Shown here piece after piece: positions 1-8,842 of a stretch of DNA of 64,000 nucleotides. The notes under the pieces are model-generated. The model saw only the letters and a program-made list of their open reading frames with translations. It made no database searches and was not told the origin of the DNA. The DNA is from Sneathiella sedimenti (lineage in GTDB: Bacteria > Pseudomonadota > Alphaproteobacteria > Sneathiellales > Sneathiellaceae): NCBI RefSeq assembly GCF_017313765.1, contig NZ_JAFLNC010000002.1, positions 248,001 through 312,000 on the forward strand, given 5' to 3'. How positions within the stretch are numbered: position 1 is the stretch's first letter; every line of letters starts with the position of its first letter. The position numbers were made by a program, and so were the translations under genes.

Positions 1-77
1 GAAGGGTGTCCTATCGCTGTCGTTACTTGGAGGTGTTCGGCAGCGATTCTTGATGATTTATGAGGGAGGTAACTAAA

Positions 78-1058
78 ATGATAATTCGTAACAGTATCGC
101 GGCCGCTTGCGCCGTATTTATGCTTGCAGGCGGGGCAAATGCCGCCGACCGGATAGCATTTGGAACAACAGCGCTTAAATCAGTGCATTACACCTATGCG
201 GCTTCTGCGGCAAAGGCCATCAATGAAAAATCGGGGGACAAGGTTGATATTACCGTCATATCGACCGGCGGCGCCGTTGATAACCTGAAACGTATCGGTC
301 AGGGCCAGATCAATATGGGGCTCGGTACCTATGCAACGATCTATCAGGCTTACAAAGGCATTGGCAAATTTGAAGGCAATGCAATGCCTGAGCTTCGCGG
401 ACTATGGGTGCATGCCCCGGCTCTGCAGGCATGGGTTGTCCGGGAGGATTCCGGAATTAAGTCTATATCCGACCTGGCGGGAAAGGAATTCACCCCCGGT
501 CAACGTGGTTCCGCGACTGAGCAACTTGCCATCCAGATGCTGGAAGCGGTTGACGTAAAACCGGATCTTTATCGCGCCAGCCTGGCGGATGCAGTGGCTG
601 CCGTTAAGGACAATCGTTCTAATGGCTATGTAAAAGCGGGCGGTACAGCCGTTCTGGATGGGACGACGCTTGAACTGATGGCTTTTACACCAATAAGACT
701 GCTCGGCTTCACCGATGACGAAGTGGCCAAAGTGAAAGAGAAATTCCCTTTTATCAACTTCCAGAAATATAAAGATAACGAAGTTGAAAATTTCCCTGCC
801 TTTACGTCGCCGGTACAGGTGATTGGCCAGTTTGCGCTTGCCGATAGTCTGACGGACGAGCAGGTGATCGCCATTCTGGAAGGCGTGGTTGACAACCCGG
901 GACCGCAGGTCGCGGCATTTCCATCCTTTGGCAAGCTTGATGTAATGCAGGATTCCCTGAATCTCATCACCATTCCTCTTCATAGCGGTGCCGTGAAGTT
1001 CTACCGCTCCCGCGGCCTTGAAGTGCCGGAACGTCTTATTCCACCGGAAATGAAATAG
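78..1058 (+). CDS. TRAP transporter TAXI-family solute receptor
   Basis: Periplasmic binding protein of about 326 aa that should capture a small organic acid for the fused TRAP permease encoded next. Residues 1-22 form a signal peptide ending in GGANA, followed by the TAXI-type mature start (ADRIAFGTTA). The body has the two-lobe layout and the DLAGKEFTPGQRGSATE-type segment typical of the family. I chose the ATG at 78 because GGGAGGT at 64-70 lies about 8 nt upstream; the earlier in-frame ATG at 60 would put this Shine-Dalgarno inside the gene and adds six non-signal residues. The substrate is not visible from sequence. The nearby genes suggest a sugar acid or related compound, which is inference. 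Confidence 0.9.
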   Translation: MIIRNSIAAACAVFMLAGGANAADRIAFGTTALKSVHYTYAASAAKAINEKSGDKVDITVISTGGAVDNLKRIGQGQINMGLGTYATIYQAYKGIGKFEGNAMPELRGLWVHAPALQAWVVREDSGIKSISDLAGKEFTPGQRGSATEQLAIQMLEAVDVKPDLYRASLADAVAAVKDNRSNGYVKAGGTAVLDGTTLELMAFTPIRLLGFTDDEVAKVKEKFPFINFQKYKDNEVENFPAFTSPVQVIGQFALADSLTDEQVIAILEGVVDNPGPQVAAFPSFGKLDVMQDSLNLITIPLHSGAVKFYRSRGLEVPERLIPPEMK

Positions 1059-1242
1059 ATGTCCTGATGAATGTAGCAGATGTGCCCGGTGCGCACCTCG
1101 CCTGCCGGACCCATCCGCATCGAAAAGATAATCGCAGTTACCAGAGAGGGATGGGCCGCCAGCGTCAACGTCGCCACCTTGGGCGTTGGTAACGATAAAT
1201 CATCCAGTATTCAGCTCAAAATATCGGCAGGGACTAAACGAC

Positions 1243-3186
1243 ATGAGCGCGGGAGAATTATTGCAAGAAGAAGATGAAGAAAATGCCTTGGATGCATTAC
1301 CCCGGCTTTATCGGCCGTTGATGTGGGTTTTGTGCATGGCACTCGTCTTTTTCCAGATCTACACCGCTGGCTTTGGACAGTTGCCGCCCTTGTCTCAACG
1401 GGCGGTTCACGTCGGGCTTGGACTTGCAATTGTCTTCCTCGGTTTTGTCCGATTTTACGGCACCATGGATACGCGGCAAAAGTTCTGGCGTGCAGGTGAT
1501 GTTATCTTCGCAGCGTTGTCCGCTGCCACGACCATCTACATCCTGACTCAGGAAACAAGAATAACAGAGTCCTTTAATCTGGCGGTAATGCCGATAGATC
1601 TCATTTTGGGATCAATTCTTACCGTAATTCTGTTGATTGCCGCCTGGCGAACCACGGGACCGGCTCTTCCGATCCTCGCAATCATCATGCTGCTCTATAC
1701 GTTGTTGGGGCAGCATATACCCGGCACATGGGGGCATCCGGGTTTTGATTTCCAGTACTTGGTTGAACATTTATATCTCGGGACTGAGGGGATATGGGGC
1801 ACAGTTACGGGCCTATCCGCAAACCTTATCGCCATCTTCATAATCTTCGGGGCATTTTTGATGGCAACGGGGGCGGCCCAGACTTTTATGGATATGGCAC
1901 TGATCGCCGCGGGGCGCTTTCCGGGCGGCGCGGCGAAGGTAGCGACAGTGTCCAGCGCGCTGTTTGGGATGTTAAATGGCGCGGCGGTTGCCAACGTTGC
2001 CAGCACGGGTGCCTTTACTATCCCGGCGATGAAGCGCCTCGGCTATAAATCAAGTTTTGCCGGCGCTGTTGAGGCAACAGCTTCCTCCGGTGGCCAGATT
2101 ACGCCGCCCATTATGGGGGCGGGTGCATTCGTGATGGCGGAACTTCTTTCTGTCCCATATCTGGACATTGTGTATGCGGCCGTTATTCCGGCGTTTTTAT
2201 TCTATGCCTGTGTCTGGATGTCGATTGATGTCGAGGCGCGGCGCGAAGATATGCGTTCTTTCGATGAATCAGAGCTTCCCACGCGCGCAGAAGTTCTTGC
2301 CATCGGGCGTATCGGGCCATTGGTTGTTACCCTTGCCGTCCTGCTCATCAGCATGTTTTCGGGAAATACGCCAACCCTTGCCGCCTTCTATGCAATTTGT
2401 ACAAATGTCGGCCTTTACCTGCTGATCGGGCTCTTTCATGGGAAAGACGTGAAGCAGCGGATACTGAAGCTGCAAAAAGCGGTCATATCCGCTGCCTTTG
2501 GAATTACCGGCATCTTGGCCCTGCTTGTTACCGCGCAGGTGGCTTTATCGCTTATCGGGCTGACCGGTTCAGGGATCAAGCTTTCGGAAATGATCGTCAG
2601 CATTGGCGGCGGCCAATTGTTTGTTGGTGTCCTGTTGTCGATGATTGTCGCGCTGATCCTGGGAATGGGCATGCCGACAACCGCGGCTTATCTTTTGGCG
2701 GCCGCTGTCGCGGCGCCCGCCCTTATCAGCCTGAATGTCGATCCATTGGTCGCCCATTTCGTTGTGTTCTACTCGGCTTTGCTGTCGGCCTTAACACCGC
2801 CCGTTTGTACTGCTGTCTTCACGGCGGCGGTGATTGCCAAAACAGACTGGTGGTCTGTTTCACTTGTATCAATCCGCCTCGCTTTGATGAAGTATCTGAT
2901 GCCATTGTTTTTCGTGTTTCGTCCGGCGGTATTGCTGGAAGCGAGTGCGATTGAAATTGTATGGTCGCTTGTTATGGGGCTTGTCGCATCGTTGTTGCTC
3001 GCGATTGGTGGGGGGCGGTTCTACCGCCAGCGAATATCACTCCCGATTGCCCTGTTCCTTGGAGCCATGGGCGCGTTGGTTGCGGCTAACGAATGGTGGA
3101 TGGATGCCGCCGCCATATTGGTACTCGCCATCGTGGTGATCGGGCAACGCAGGGCAGTATGGCTTGGTAAAAAGGCGCAAACGTAA
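1243..3186 (+). CDS. TRAP transporter fused permease (4TM/12TM, TAXI type)
   Basis: Inner-membrane protein of about 647 aa that fuses the small DctQ-like and large DctM-like subunits, the usual partner of TAXI receptors. Multiple hydrophobic segments are visible from about residue 25 to the C-terminus. The DctM-like part carries the glycine- and alanine-rich segments GMLNGAAVANVASTGAFTIP and GMGMPTTAAYLLAAA, which are characteristic. The ATG at 1243 is preferred (GGCAGGGA just upstream); an in-frame TTG at 1186 would add 19 residues unlike the family. It lies 184 nt after the receptor gene, a gap with a GGTGCGCACC palindrome at 1088-1097 but no clear promoter. Solute uptake driven by an ion gradient is family knowledge. 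Confidence 0.9.
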   Translation: MSAGELLQEEDEENALDALPRLYRPLMWVLCMALVFFQIYTAGFGQLPPLSQRAVHVGLGLAIVFLGFVRFYGTMDTRQKFWRAGDVIFAALSAATTIYILTQETRITESFNLAVMPIDLILGSILTVILLIAAWRTTGPALPILAIIMLLYTLLGQHIPGTWGHPGFDFQYLVEHLYLGTEGIWGTVTGLSANLIAIFIIFGAFLMATGAAQTFMDMALIAAGRFPGGAAKVATVSSALFGMLNGAAVANVASTGAFTIPAMKRLGYKSSFAGAVEATASSGGQITPPIMGAGAFVMAELLSVPYLDIVYAAVIPAFLFYACVWMSIDVEARREDMRSFDESELPTRAEVLAIGRIGPLVVTLAVLLISMFSGNTPTLAAFYAICTNVGLYLLIGLFHGKDVKQRILKLQKAVISAAFGITGILALLVTAQVALSLIGLTGSGIKLSEMIVSIGGGQLFVGVLLSMIVALILGMGMPTTAAYLLAAAVAAPALISLNVDPLVAHFVVFYSALLSALTPPVCTAVFTAAVIAKTDWWSVSLVSIRLALMKYLMPLFFVFRPAVLLEASAIEIVWSLVMGLVASLLLAIGGGRFYRQRISLPIALFLGAMGALVAANEWWMDAAAILVLAIVVIGQRRAVWLGKKAQT

Positions 3187-3263
3187 TAGTCTGGTGCTGA
3201 CGGTAATTCGTCGTAAACAAAGAAATAAGCTTTGAATAATAACAAACCGATCGAAAGAAAATC

Positions 3264-4619
3264 ATGTCATCTGTTGAGAAATTGCTGATCGCGAATCGCG
3301 GTGAAATCGCCTGCCGTATCATTCGCACCTGTAACAACATGGGGATACCGACCGTAGCCGTTCATTCAGAAGCGGATCGGGAATCCCTGCACGTCGAAAT
3401 GGCGGATGAGGCATATGAAATTGGACCGCCACCAGTAAATGAGAGCTATCTCGATATCGAGGCTATTTTGAAGGTGATGCAGGAAAGCGGCGCCAATGCG
3501 GTGCATCCGGGCTACGGCTTGCTGGCGGAAAATGCCGGGTTTGCCCGGGCTGTCCAGCAGGCCGGTCACATCTGGATCGGGCCAGATCCTGCGACAATTG
3601 ATGCCATGGGTGATAAGGAACGCGCGCGGGAACTTGCGGTCAGCCTTGATGTACCGGTGCTGCCTGGCAGTGGCCGTTTTCGTCCCGGAGATGAGGGAGA
3701 TCCCTCTGAGATTGCGGCAGAGATCGGGTACCCATTGCTTGTAAAGGCGGCTGCCGGGGGCGGAGGGATCGGCATGCGGGCGGTTGCCTCGGCAGAGAAG
3801 CTCCTGTCGCAGATTGAAACGACGCAGAAACTGGCAGAGCGCATTTTTGGCGATGCGTCCATCTTCCTGGAAAGATATGTTCCGAATGCCCGACATGTGG
3901 AAGTCCAGATTTTCGGCTTCGGCAATGGGGAAGGCATACATTTATTTGATCGGGACTGTACTATCCAGCGTCGCTTCCAGAAAATCATCGAGGAAGCGCC
4001 GGCCCCGTCTCTCTCGGAGGAAATTCGCGGCCGCATGCAGGCCGCGGCACTCAAGCTGGTAGCACATCAGTCCTATCTCGGGGCGGGAACTGTCGAGTTT
4101 ATTTATGACTGCGACCGAGATGATTTCTATTTCCTTGAGATGAACACACGTATACAGGTGGAGCATGCGGTAACGGAAATGGTAACCGGGATTGATCTCG
4201 TAAAATGCCAGATCGAGGCGGCTACCGGTGATTTCGTTTCTGCAAAGCAAGATGATATAATTTTGACCGGCCACGCTCTGGAATGCCGGATATATGCGGA
4301 GCGTCCTGAGAAAAAATTCATGCCCTCTCCCGGAACGCTTAACATACTTGAATTTCCTGATAAAACTGAGGACTTACGTATTGATACGGGTGTTGTGCAA
4401 GGCGATACCATCACTCCTTATTATGATCCCATGATTGCGAAAGTCATTGCGTCCGGGGTCAACAGGGATGCCGCCATTGCGAGAATGCGTCAGGCCCTCT
4501 CCGAGATTAAGCTGGAGGGGGTTGGAAATAATATCGCATTTTTATCGGACGTGCTGTCAGACCCTGACTTTCAGAAGGTCGATATTACCACCAATTACAT
4601 AGATAAACAGCAGAAATAA
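3264..4619 (+). CDS. accC: Biotin carboxylase subunit (AccC-like), orphan
   Basis: ATP-grasp biotin carboxylase of 451 aa, the normal AccC length. It carboxylates biotin on a carrier protein using ATP and bicarbonate. Visible are the N-terminal LIANRGEIACRI, the glycine-rich ATP loop AAAGGGGIGM near residue 163, the IQRRFQKIIEEAPAP segment, and MNTRIQVEHAVTE with the conserved Arg and Glu. No biotin carrier (AccB) or carboxyltransferase gene lies nearby; it stands between a TRAP permease and TctC. It may serve a carboxyltransferase elsewhere or be a diverged paralogue acting on another carrier. It is transcribed with its neighbours; the 77-nt gap before it has no obvious terminator. Confidence 0.88.
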   Translation: MSSVEKLLIANRGEIACRIIRTCNNMGIPTVAVHSEADRESLHVEMADEAYEIGPPPVNESYLDIEAILKVMQESGANAVHPGYGLLAENAGFARAVQQAGHIWIGPDPATIDAMGDKERARELAVSLDVPVLPGSGRFRPGDEGDPSEIAAEIGYPLLVKAAAGGGGIGMRAVASAEKLLSQIETTQKLAERIFGDASIFLERYVPNARHVEVQIFGFGNGEGIHLFDRDCTIQRRFQKIIEEAPAPSLSEEIRGRMQAAALKLVAHQSYLGAGTVEFIYDCDRDDFYFLEMNTRIQVEHAVTEMVTGIDLVKCQIEAATGDFVSAKQDDIILTGHALECRIYAERPEKKFMPSPGTLNILEFPDKTEDLRIDTGVVQGDTITPYYDPMIAKVIASGVNRDAAIARMRQALSEIKLEGVGNNIAFLSDVLSDPDFQKVDITTNYIDKQQK

Positions 4620-4755
4620 TCTGTCGGGGCGGCATGTCGGCGGGTCTTCCGATCGCAGCATAGGGGTTTATGATTCGTGCCTTGGCGCGGGCTTTGAGCA
4701 ATTTTCTTCTGCTCTTGGTCCGCACCGGAAGGCGCCGTATCCATTGAAAATCATG

Positions 4756-4779
4756 ACCCTTTTGCCCGTGAAAAAGGGT
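4756..4779 (+). terminator. Inverted repeat after accC (possible terminator or operator)
   Basis: ACCCTTTT at 4756-4763 is a perfect 8-bp inverted repeat with AAAAGGGT at 4772-4779, separated by 8 nt. It lies between accC and tctC, just before a promoter-like TTGACA. There is no T-run after it, so a factor-independent terminator is only one reading; it could also be a regulatory dyad. Confidence 0.35.
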
Positions 4780-4781
4780 TC

Positions 4782-4811
4782 TTGACAAGCTCGATGAATT
4801 GTCAATATCTT
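4782..4811 (+). promoter_or_regulatory. Putative promoter and dyad in front of tctC
   Basis: TTGACA at 4782-4787 is followed after 18 nt by TATCTT (4806-4811, 4 of 6 matches to the -10 consensus). TTGACAA (4782-4788) and TTGTCAA (4799-4805) form an inverted repeat with a 10-nt spacer, so the promoter is overlapped by a possible operator. The TetR protein encoded at 11322 is a candidate regulator, by proximity only. Confidence 0.45.
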
Positions 4812-4858
4812 CTCATAAGTATCCAGCAGGTTACTTATTCCTACAGGGAGATAAAAAA

Positions 4859-5860
4859 ATGAAATTCATCGTATCGATGCTTGCTGCCGTGGCGATGTTT
4901 GCCGCACCAGCGACAGCAGAAGAATATTCTTGGAAGCCGGACAAACCGGTCACAATCATTGTACCTTGGTCTGCCGGTGGCTCCACTGACAGCGTTACGC
5001 GCGTTCTTGCAGGTGAACTTGAAGAAGCGCTGGGACAGACCGTTGTTATCGTGAACCAGCCGGGTGCGGCAGGTTCTGTTGGGACAACAAACGCATGGCA
5101 GGCGGATCATGACGGCCTGACATGGGCCGCCGGGGCGGCAATTGACCTTGGCGCCTATCAGGTTCTCGGAATGCTTGACGTTCCGGTCACAGATTGGAAA
5201 CTCTATCTTCATATCGCCAATGTTGCGGTTGTCGGCGCAAATCCCGATTCAGGATACAAGGATTTCGGTGATGTCCTCGCGGCAATGAAATCAGATCCGG
5301 ACAGCGTTTCTGTCGCCACGGCCGGTGTGACTTCCGGTGGCCACAATGCCATGGAATCCATCGCCCAGACAGCTGGCGGCAAGTATAAGCATGTCAGCTA
5401 TGACGGCGGAAAGCCGGCCGTGCTGGCCGCGGTTTCCGGTGAAACCAAGCTCACCACCCAGCTCGCATCAGAGCAGGCGGAAATGATCCGTGCCGGTCGG
5501 CTAGTTCCCCTTGCCGTGCTGGCTGATAAGCCGCTCGTTATCGAAGGTTATGGTGAAATCCCGTCCATCAAGCAGTGGATACCGGACATTCAGACGGCGA
5601 ACAACTACTTCGGTATCTGGACGCCTGCAGACGTTCCGGCCAATGTAATCGAAACAATGGACAAGGTTTGGGCAAATGCCATTTCCAAGTCCAAGGCGAT
5701 GGCGGAATATGCCGCCAACCGCGGTGCGATTATGGATCCGTCCTCTGGCGATGCAGCTCTGGCGGCGATTAAGCCGGCACTGACCCAGAATGTCTTCCTG
5801 CTGTATGATGGTGGCAAGACAAAGAATGATCCAACTAAATACGGTTTCACACGCCCATAG
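4859..5860 (+). CDS. tctC: Tripartite tricarboxylate transporter substrate-binding protein (TctC/Bug)
   Basis: Periplasmic binding protein of about 333 aa for a TctABC-type secondary transporter. A signal peptide ends near residue 20 (PATA before EEYSW). The Bug-family signature IIVPWSAGGSTD follows, then NQPGAAGSVG and a VSYDGGKPAV-type segment in the second lobe. The ATG at 4859 has GGGAGA 8 nt upstream; the longer in-frame reading from 4799 lacks a ribosome site and would place about 20 non-signal residues before the signal peptide. Genes for the membrane subunits TctA and TctB follow directly. The ligand is probably a carboxylated compound of the surrounding catabolic locus (inference). 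Confidence 0.92.
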   Translation: MKFIVSMLAAVAMFAAPATAEEYSWKPDKPVTIIVPWSAGGSTDSVTRVLAGELEEALGQTVVIVNQPGAAGSVGTTNAWQADHDGLTWAAGAAIDLGAYQVLGMLDVPVTDWKLYLHIANVAVVGANPDSGYKDFGDVLAAMKSDPDSVSVATAGVTSGGHNAMESIAQTAGGKYKHVSYDGGKPAVLAAVSGETKLTTQLASEQAEMIRAGRLVPLAVLADKPLVIEGYGEIPSIKQWIPDIQTANNYFGIWTPADVPANVIETMDKVWANAISKSKAMAEYAANRGAIMDPSSGDAALAAIKPALTQNVFLLYDGGKTKNDPTKYGFTRP

Positions 5861-5880
5861 CGTTTGACCATCTGGTATCT

Positions 5881-5946
5881 CCCTTGGCGCCTGTTTGCGT
5901 CAAGGGGATGCCTTGATCTTGCCTTTTGACCCTGCCTGGAGCAGGG
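5881..5946 (+). repeat. Two stem-loops between tctC and tctA
   Basis: The first hairpin pairs 5881-5890 with 5897-5906 (10 pairs, one of them G-U in RNA, 6-nt loop). The second pairs CCCTGC at 5930-5935 with GCAGGG at 5941-5946 (5-nt loop). No T-run follows either one. Position between a binding-protein gene and its membrane-subunit genes fits mRNA stabilisation or partial termination that yields more TctC than TctA and TctB; this is inference. Confidence 0.5.
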
Positions 5947-5969
5947 CATTGGATCCGGAAAGTTAATTC

Positions 5970-7487
5970 ATGGACGGCCTCATTTCCTTTGCAAACTCCG
6001 TTGGTTCCATACTGACGAGCTGGTCAGCCGTTGATGTTGTGTGGGCTACGTTGCTGGGCATCATCGTTGGCATGTTACCTGGTCTCACAGCGACGCTTGG
6101 GGTTGCGCTGCTGACAACATTGACCTTCAAGATGGAAGCGGATCAGGCGATCCTTATTCTTGTCTGCATGTATGTTGGCGCAATTTACGGCGGAAGCCGA
6201 AGCGCAATCTTGCTGAATATTCCCGGCACCCCCGCAAATGCGGCGACCGCTCTTGACGGATTTCCTCTTGCACGGGCAGGTAAGGCGGGATCGGCCATGG
6301 CGATTGCGACAACGGGGTCGGTCTTCGGCGGGTTGATCGGGATGATTGCCCTCGCTGTCATTGCGCCAGTCCTCGCTGAATTTGCCCTGTCTTTTGGTGC
6401 CTTCGAATTTTTCTGGCTGGCGGTGTTTGGTGTCCTGATTTCCGGCCAGCTCACGTCACTTGATGACCCAATTAAGGGCTGGATAGCAGGTTTTCTGGGG
6501 CTTTTTATCGCGACAATCGGGCAGGAAGGCATCTACGCCGTGCCGCGTTTCTCCTATGGATCGACGGATCTCTCCGGGGGCATCGGGTTGCTGCCGGCCA
6601 TGGTAGGGGCATTCGGTCTGGCCGAAATTCTGACCGTTATGCGCCATGAGGCCTTTGAAGCCGTCCGGGCGAAATCGGACAGTGTCTGGTCTGGCATCCG
6701 GGAAGCTTATAAGTATAAATTTACGGCCATTCGTTCAGGCCTAATCGGCACCCTCATGGGACTGATCCCGGGTGTCGGGGAAGATATGGGATCCTGGGCC
6801 TCCTACGCCGCGGCACGCCAGACGTCCAAAAACAAGGAAGAATTCGGCAAGGGCTCGGTTGAGGGATTGCTCGCCGCTGAGTCAGGCAATAACGCCGCAG
6901 TTCCAGGAGCGCTCATTCCGGTATTGACCTTGGCGGTCCCGGGATCGGCGCCGGCTGCCGTCCTGCTCGCGGCCATGGTTATTCACGGCATCCGTCCCGG
7001 GCCACTGATCATGATTGAATCGCCGGGCTTTGTTTATTCCGTTGTGGCGATGGTATTCCTGGCGACAATTGCCATGGGTGTTCTTGGGTTGCTTTTGACC
7101 CGTCCGCTTGTGCTGGTCCTTAAAGTGACGCGGGAACGCCTGATGCCCATCATCTTTGTCCTTTGTACTGTCGGGGCCTTTGCCATCGCCAGCCGGACTT
7201 TCGATGTCTGGGTGATGCTGTTTTTCGGTGTCTTCGGATTTATCCTTCGGGAACTTAAATATCCGATGGCTCCCCTTATTCTGGGGATCGTGCTTGGGGA
7301 TATCCTTGACAAGAGCCTGCGGCGTGGACTGGTGTTGTCAGATGGCGAGCTAATGCAGTTCTTCAACCGACCGATCAGTATGGTGCTCTGGATTTCCGCA
7401 TTGCTCTTTATCCTGTTGACGATGCCGTCGATCCGGAAACTGCTGGGCCGTTTGTTCAAGCAAAAAGCCAAGGGAGGCGTGCAATGA
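5970..7487 (+). CDS. tctA: Tripartite tricarboxylate transporter permease, large subunit (TctA)
   Basis: Large integral membrane subunit of 505 aa, the usual TctA length, carrying out solute uptake from the TctC-bound ligand. It has the conserved N-terminal motif GMLPGLTATLG near residue 35 and its second copy LIPGVGEDMGSW near residue 265, each followed by hydrophobic segments. About ten or more membrane spans are visible. The gene overlaps tctB by 4 nt (ATGA), which indicates translational coupling. Confidence 0.93.
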   Translation: MDGLISFANSVGSILTSWSAVDVVWATLLGIIVGMLPGLTATLGVALLTTLTFKMEADQAILILVCMYVGAIYGGSRSAILLNIPGTPANAATALDGFPLARAGKAGSAMAIATTGSVFGGLIGMIALAVIAPVLAEFALSFGAFEFFWLAVFGVLISGQLTSLDDPIKGWIAGFLGLFIATIGQEGIYAVPRFSYGSTDLSGGIGLLPAMVGAFGLAEILTVMRHEAFEAVRAKSDSVWSGIREAYKYKFTAIRSGLIGTLMGLIPGVGEDMGSWASYAAARQTSKNKEEFGKGSVEGLLAAESGNNAAVPGALIPVLTLAVPGSAPAAVLLAAMVIHGIRPGPLIMIESPGFVYSVVAMVFLATIAMGVLGLLLTRPLVLVLKVTRERLMPIIFVLCTVGAFAIASRTFDVWVMLFFGVFGFILRELKYPMAPLILGIVLGDILDKSLRRGLVLSDGELMQFFNRPISMVLWISALLFILLTMPSIRKLLGRLFKQKAKGGVQ

Positions 7488-8005
7488 GCCACCAGTCCTC
7501 AATGAATAAGGCTGATTTTATCTCCTCCATTATTCTGACGCTTTTTGGAATAGGGGTAGTGGTCGAAAGCCTGCGTCTTCCGAGACTAGAAAATCTTAAC
7601 GTCAATGCCTATACGGTGCCGGGCATCGTGCCGGGATTTCTCGGCCTGTTCCTGACAGTTGCTGGTCTGGCGATTTTTGTGCGCTCCATCCGGCGCGGGG
7701 GGTGGAAGCTCAGCCTGAACAAAGATGGAATGCGCCGCTGGCTTGGTTCCGCCATGGTCATGCGAACCGCCGTAACCGTTGTGATAACAATGGGCTATGC
7801 GATCTTGTTATTTCCGAATGTGCCATTCTGGATTGCGACACCGATTTTCATATTCGTATTTGTCGTCGCAACGGAAGCGATGAAATACGGTGGCTTGCCG
7901 GATCGTAAAAAGCTGCTGACGGCCCTGGTCCTCGCAATCATTGCGGGACTCCTAATCAACTATGTATTTCAGGACTTGTTCTTTGTCCGTCTGCCGGGAG
8001 GCTGA
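7484..8005 (+). CDS. tctB: Tripartite tricarboxylate transporter small subunit (TctB)
   Basis: Small, poorly conserved membrane protein of 173 aa with four hydrophobic segments, as expected of the TctB family. It begins within the tctA stop codon (ATGA overlap at 7484-7487) with GGGAGGC just upstream. The gene order tctC-tctA-tctB differs from the classical Salmonella order but is common in proteobacteria. The next gene starts 6 nt later, so this transporter is transcribed together with the sugar-type enzymes. Confidence 0.85.
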   Translation: MSHQSSMNKADFISSIILTLFGIGVVVESLRLPRLENLNVNAYTVPGIVPGFLGLFLTVAGLAIFVRSIRRGGWKLSLNKDGMRRWLGSAMVMRTAVTVVITMGYAILLFPNVPFWIATPIFIFVFVVATEAMKYGGLPDRKKLLTALVLAIIAGLLINYVFQDLFFVRLPGG

Positions 8006-8011
8006 ACCGAT

Positions 8012-8842
8012 ATGCTCCTTAGTCTATGCAATGAAGTGCTGCGGGATTATCCGTTCCCTGACCAGTGCAGGATCGCGGCAGCCCTGGGGTACAAGGGGCT
8101 GGAAGTGGCGCCCTTTACACTTGGCGATGACCCGATGGCGCTGACAGATGCGGATGCTGAGGAATGCCGTCGCATTGCTGAAGACCATGGCCTTGTTATA
8201 ACCGGACTTCACTGGCTCCTGGTGGCGCCTCCCGGGTTGTCGATCACAACGGATGACTTGTCGGTCCGGACACAGACCTTGTCCCTCATGGAGCATCTGA
8301 TCAGTTTGTGCGCGCGCATGAATGGATCTGTTCTTGTCCATGGATCTCCGGCGCAGCGCCTGCTTTCACAGGCGTCGTCCCCAGAGGTGGCGCGTGATAA
8401 TGCGATGGATTGCTTTGGCAGGGTGGCAAGCTGGGCACGGGCAGCGGGAGTTACCTACTGCATCGAACCGCTTAGCCCGAACCAGACGGATTTTATCAAC
8501 ACTGTTGAAGAGGGTGCGGAGATTGTCACCGCCGTTAATTCTCCGGCATTCAAGACAATGATTGATACAGCCTCGGCTGGTCTTGCGGAGGAAGACCCGG
8601 TCGATGCGCTTATTCGTAAATGGTGGCCGGGGGGGAAGATCGGCCATATTCAAGTCAATGACACGAACCAGCGGGCACCGGGGCAGGGTGACGATGAATT
8701 CTCCCCGATATTTCAGGCATTGAAAGATGTCGGTCACGACGGCGTCGTTGCTGTTGAGCCTTTTGTTTACGAACCTGACGGTGCCACCACGGCTGCTGTT
8801 GCGGCGGGCTATATCCGCGGCGTAATGGAGAATTTAGTATGA
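8012..8842 (+). CDS. Sugar phosphate isomerase/epimerase family TIM barrel
   Basis: Cytosolic protein of 276 aa of the xylose-isomerase-like (AP endonuclease 2) TIM-barrel family. Visible features are the early GYKGLEVAPF strand, YCIEPLSPNQTDF in the middle with its probable metal-ligand Glu, and a late AVEPFVYEPDG strand with another conserved Glu. GHIQVNDTNQRAPGQGD resembles the His-plus-Asp segment of metal-binding members. The reaction is probably isomerisation or epimerisation of a keto-sugar or keto-acid; the substrate cannot be told. It overlaps the next gene by 4 nt. Confidence 0.82.
   Translation: MLLSLCNEVLRDYPFPDQCRIAAALGYKGLEVAPFTLGDDPMALTDADAEECRRIAEDHGLVITGLHWLLVAPPGLSITTDDLSVRTQTLSLMEHLISLCARMNGSVLVHGSPAQRLLSQASSPEVARDNAMDCFGRVASWARAAGVTYCIEPLSPNQTDFINTVEEGAEIVTAVNSPAFKTMIDTASAGLAEEDPVDALIRKWWPGGKIGHIQVNDTNQRAPGQGDDEFSPIFQALKDVGHDGVVAVEPFVYEPDGATTAAVAAGYIRGVMENLV

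Noticed and set aside
1-77. Possible end of an upstream gene before the TAXI receptor
   Set aside because: Stop codons occur in several frames (for example TGA at 51-53 and 61-63), but the stretch is too short to tell a real C-terminus from chance.
1088-1097. GGTGCGCACC palindrome between TAXI receptor and permease genes
   Set aside because: A single loop-less 10-bp palindrome with no promoter or second copy is not enough to call an operator.
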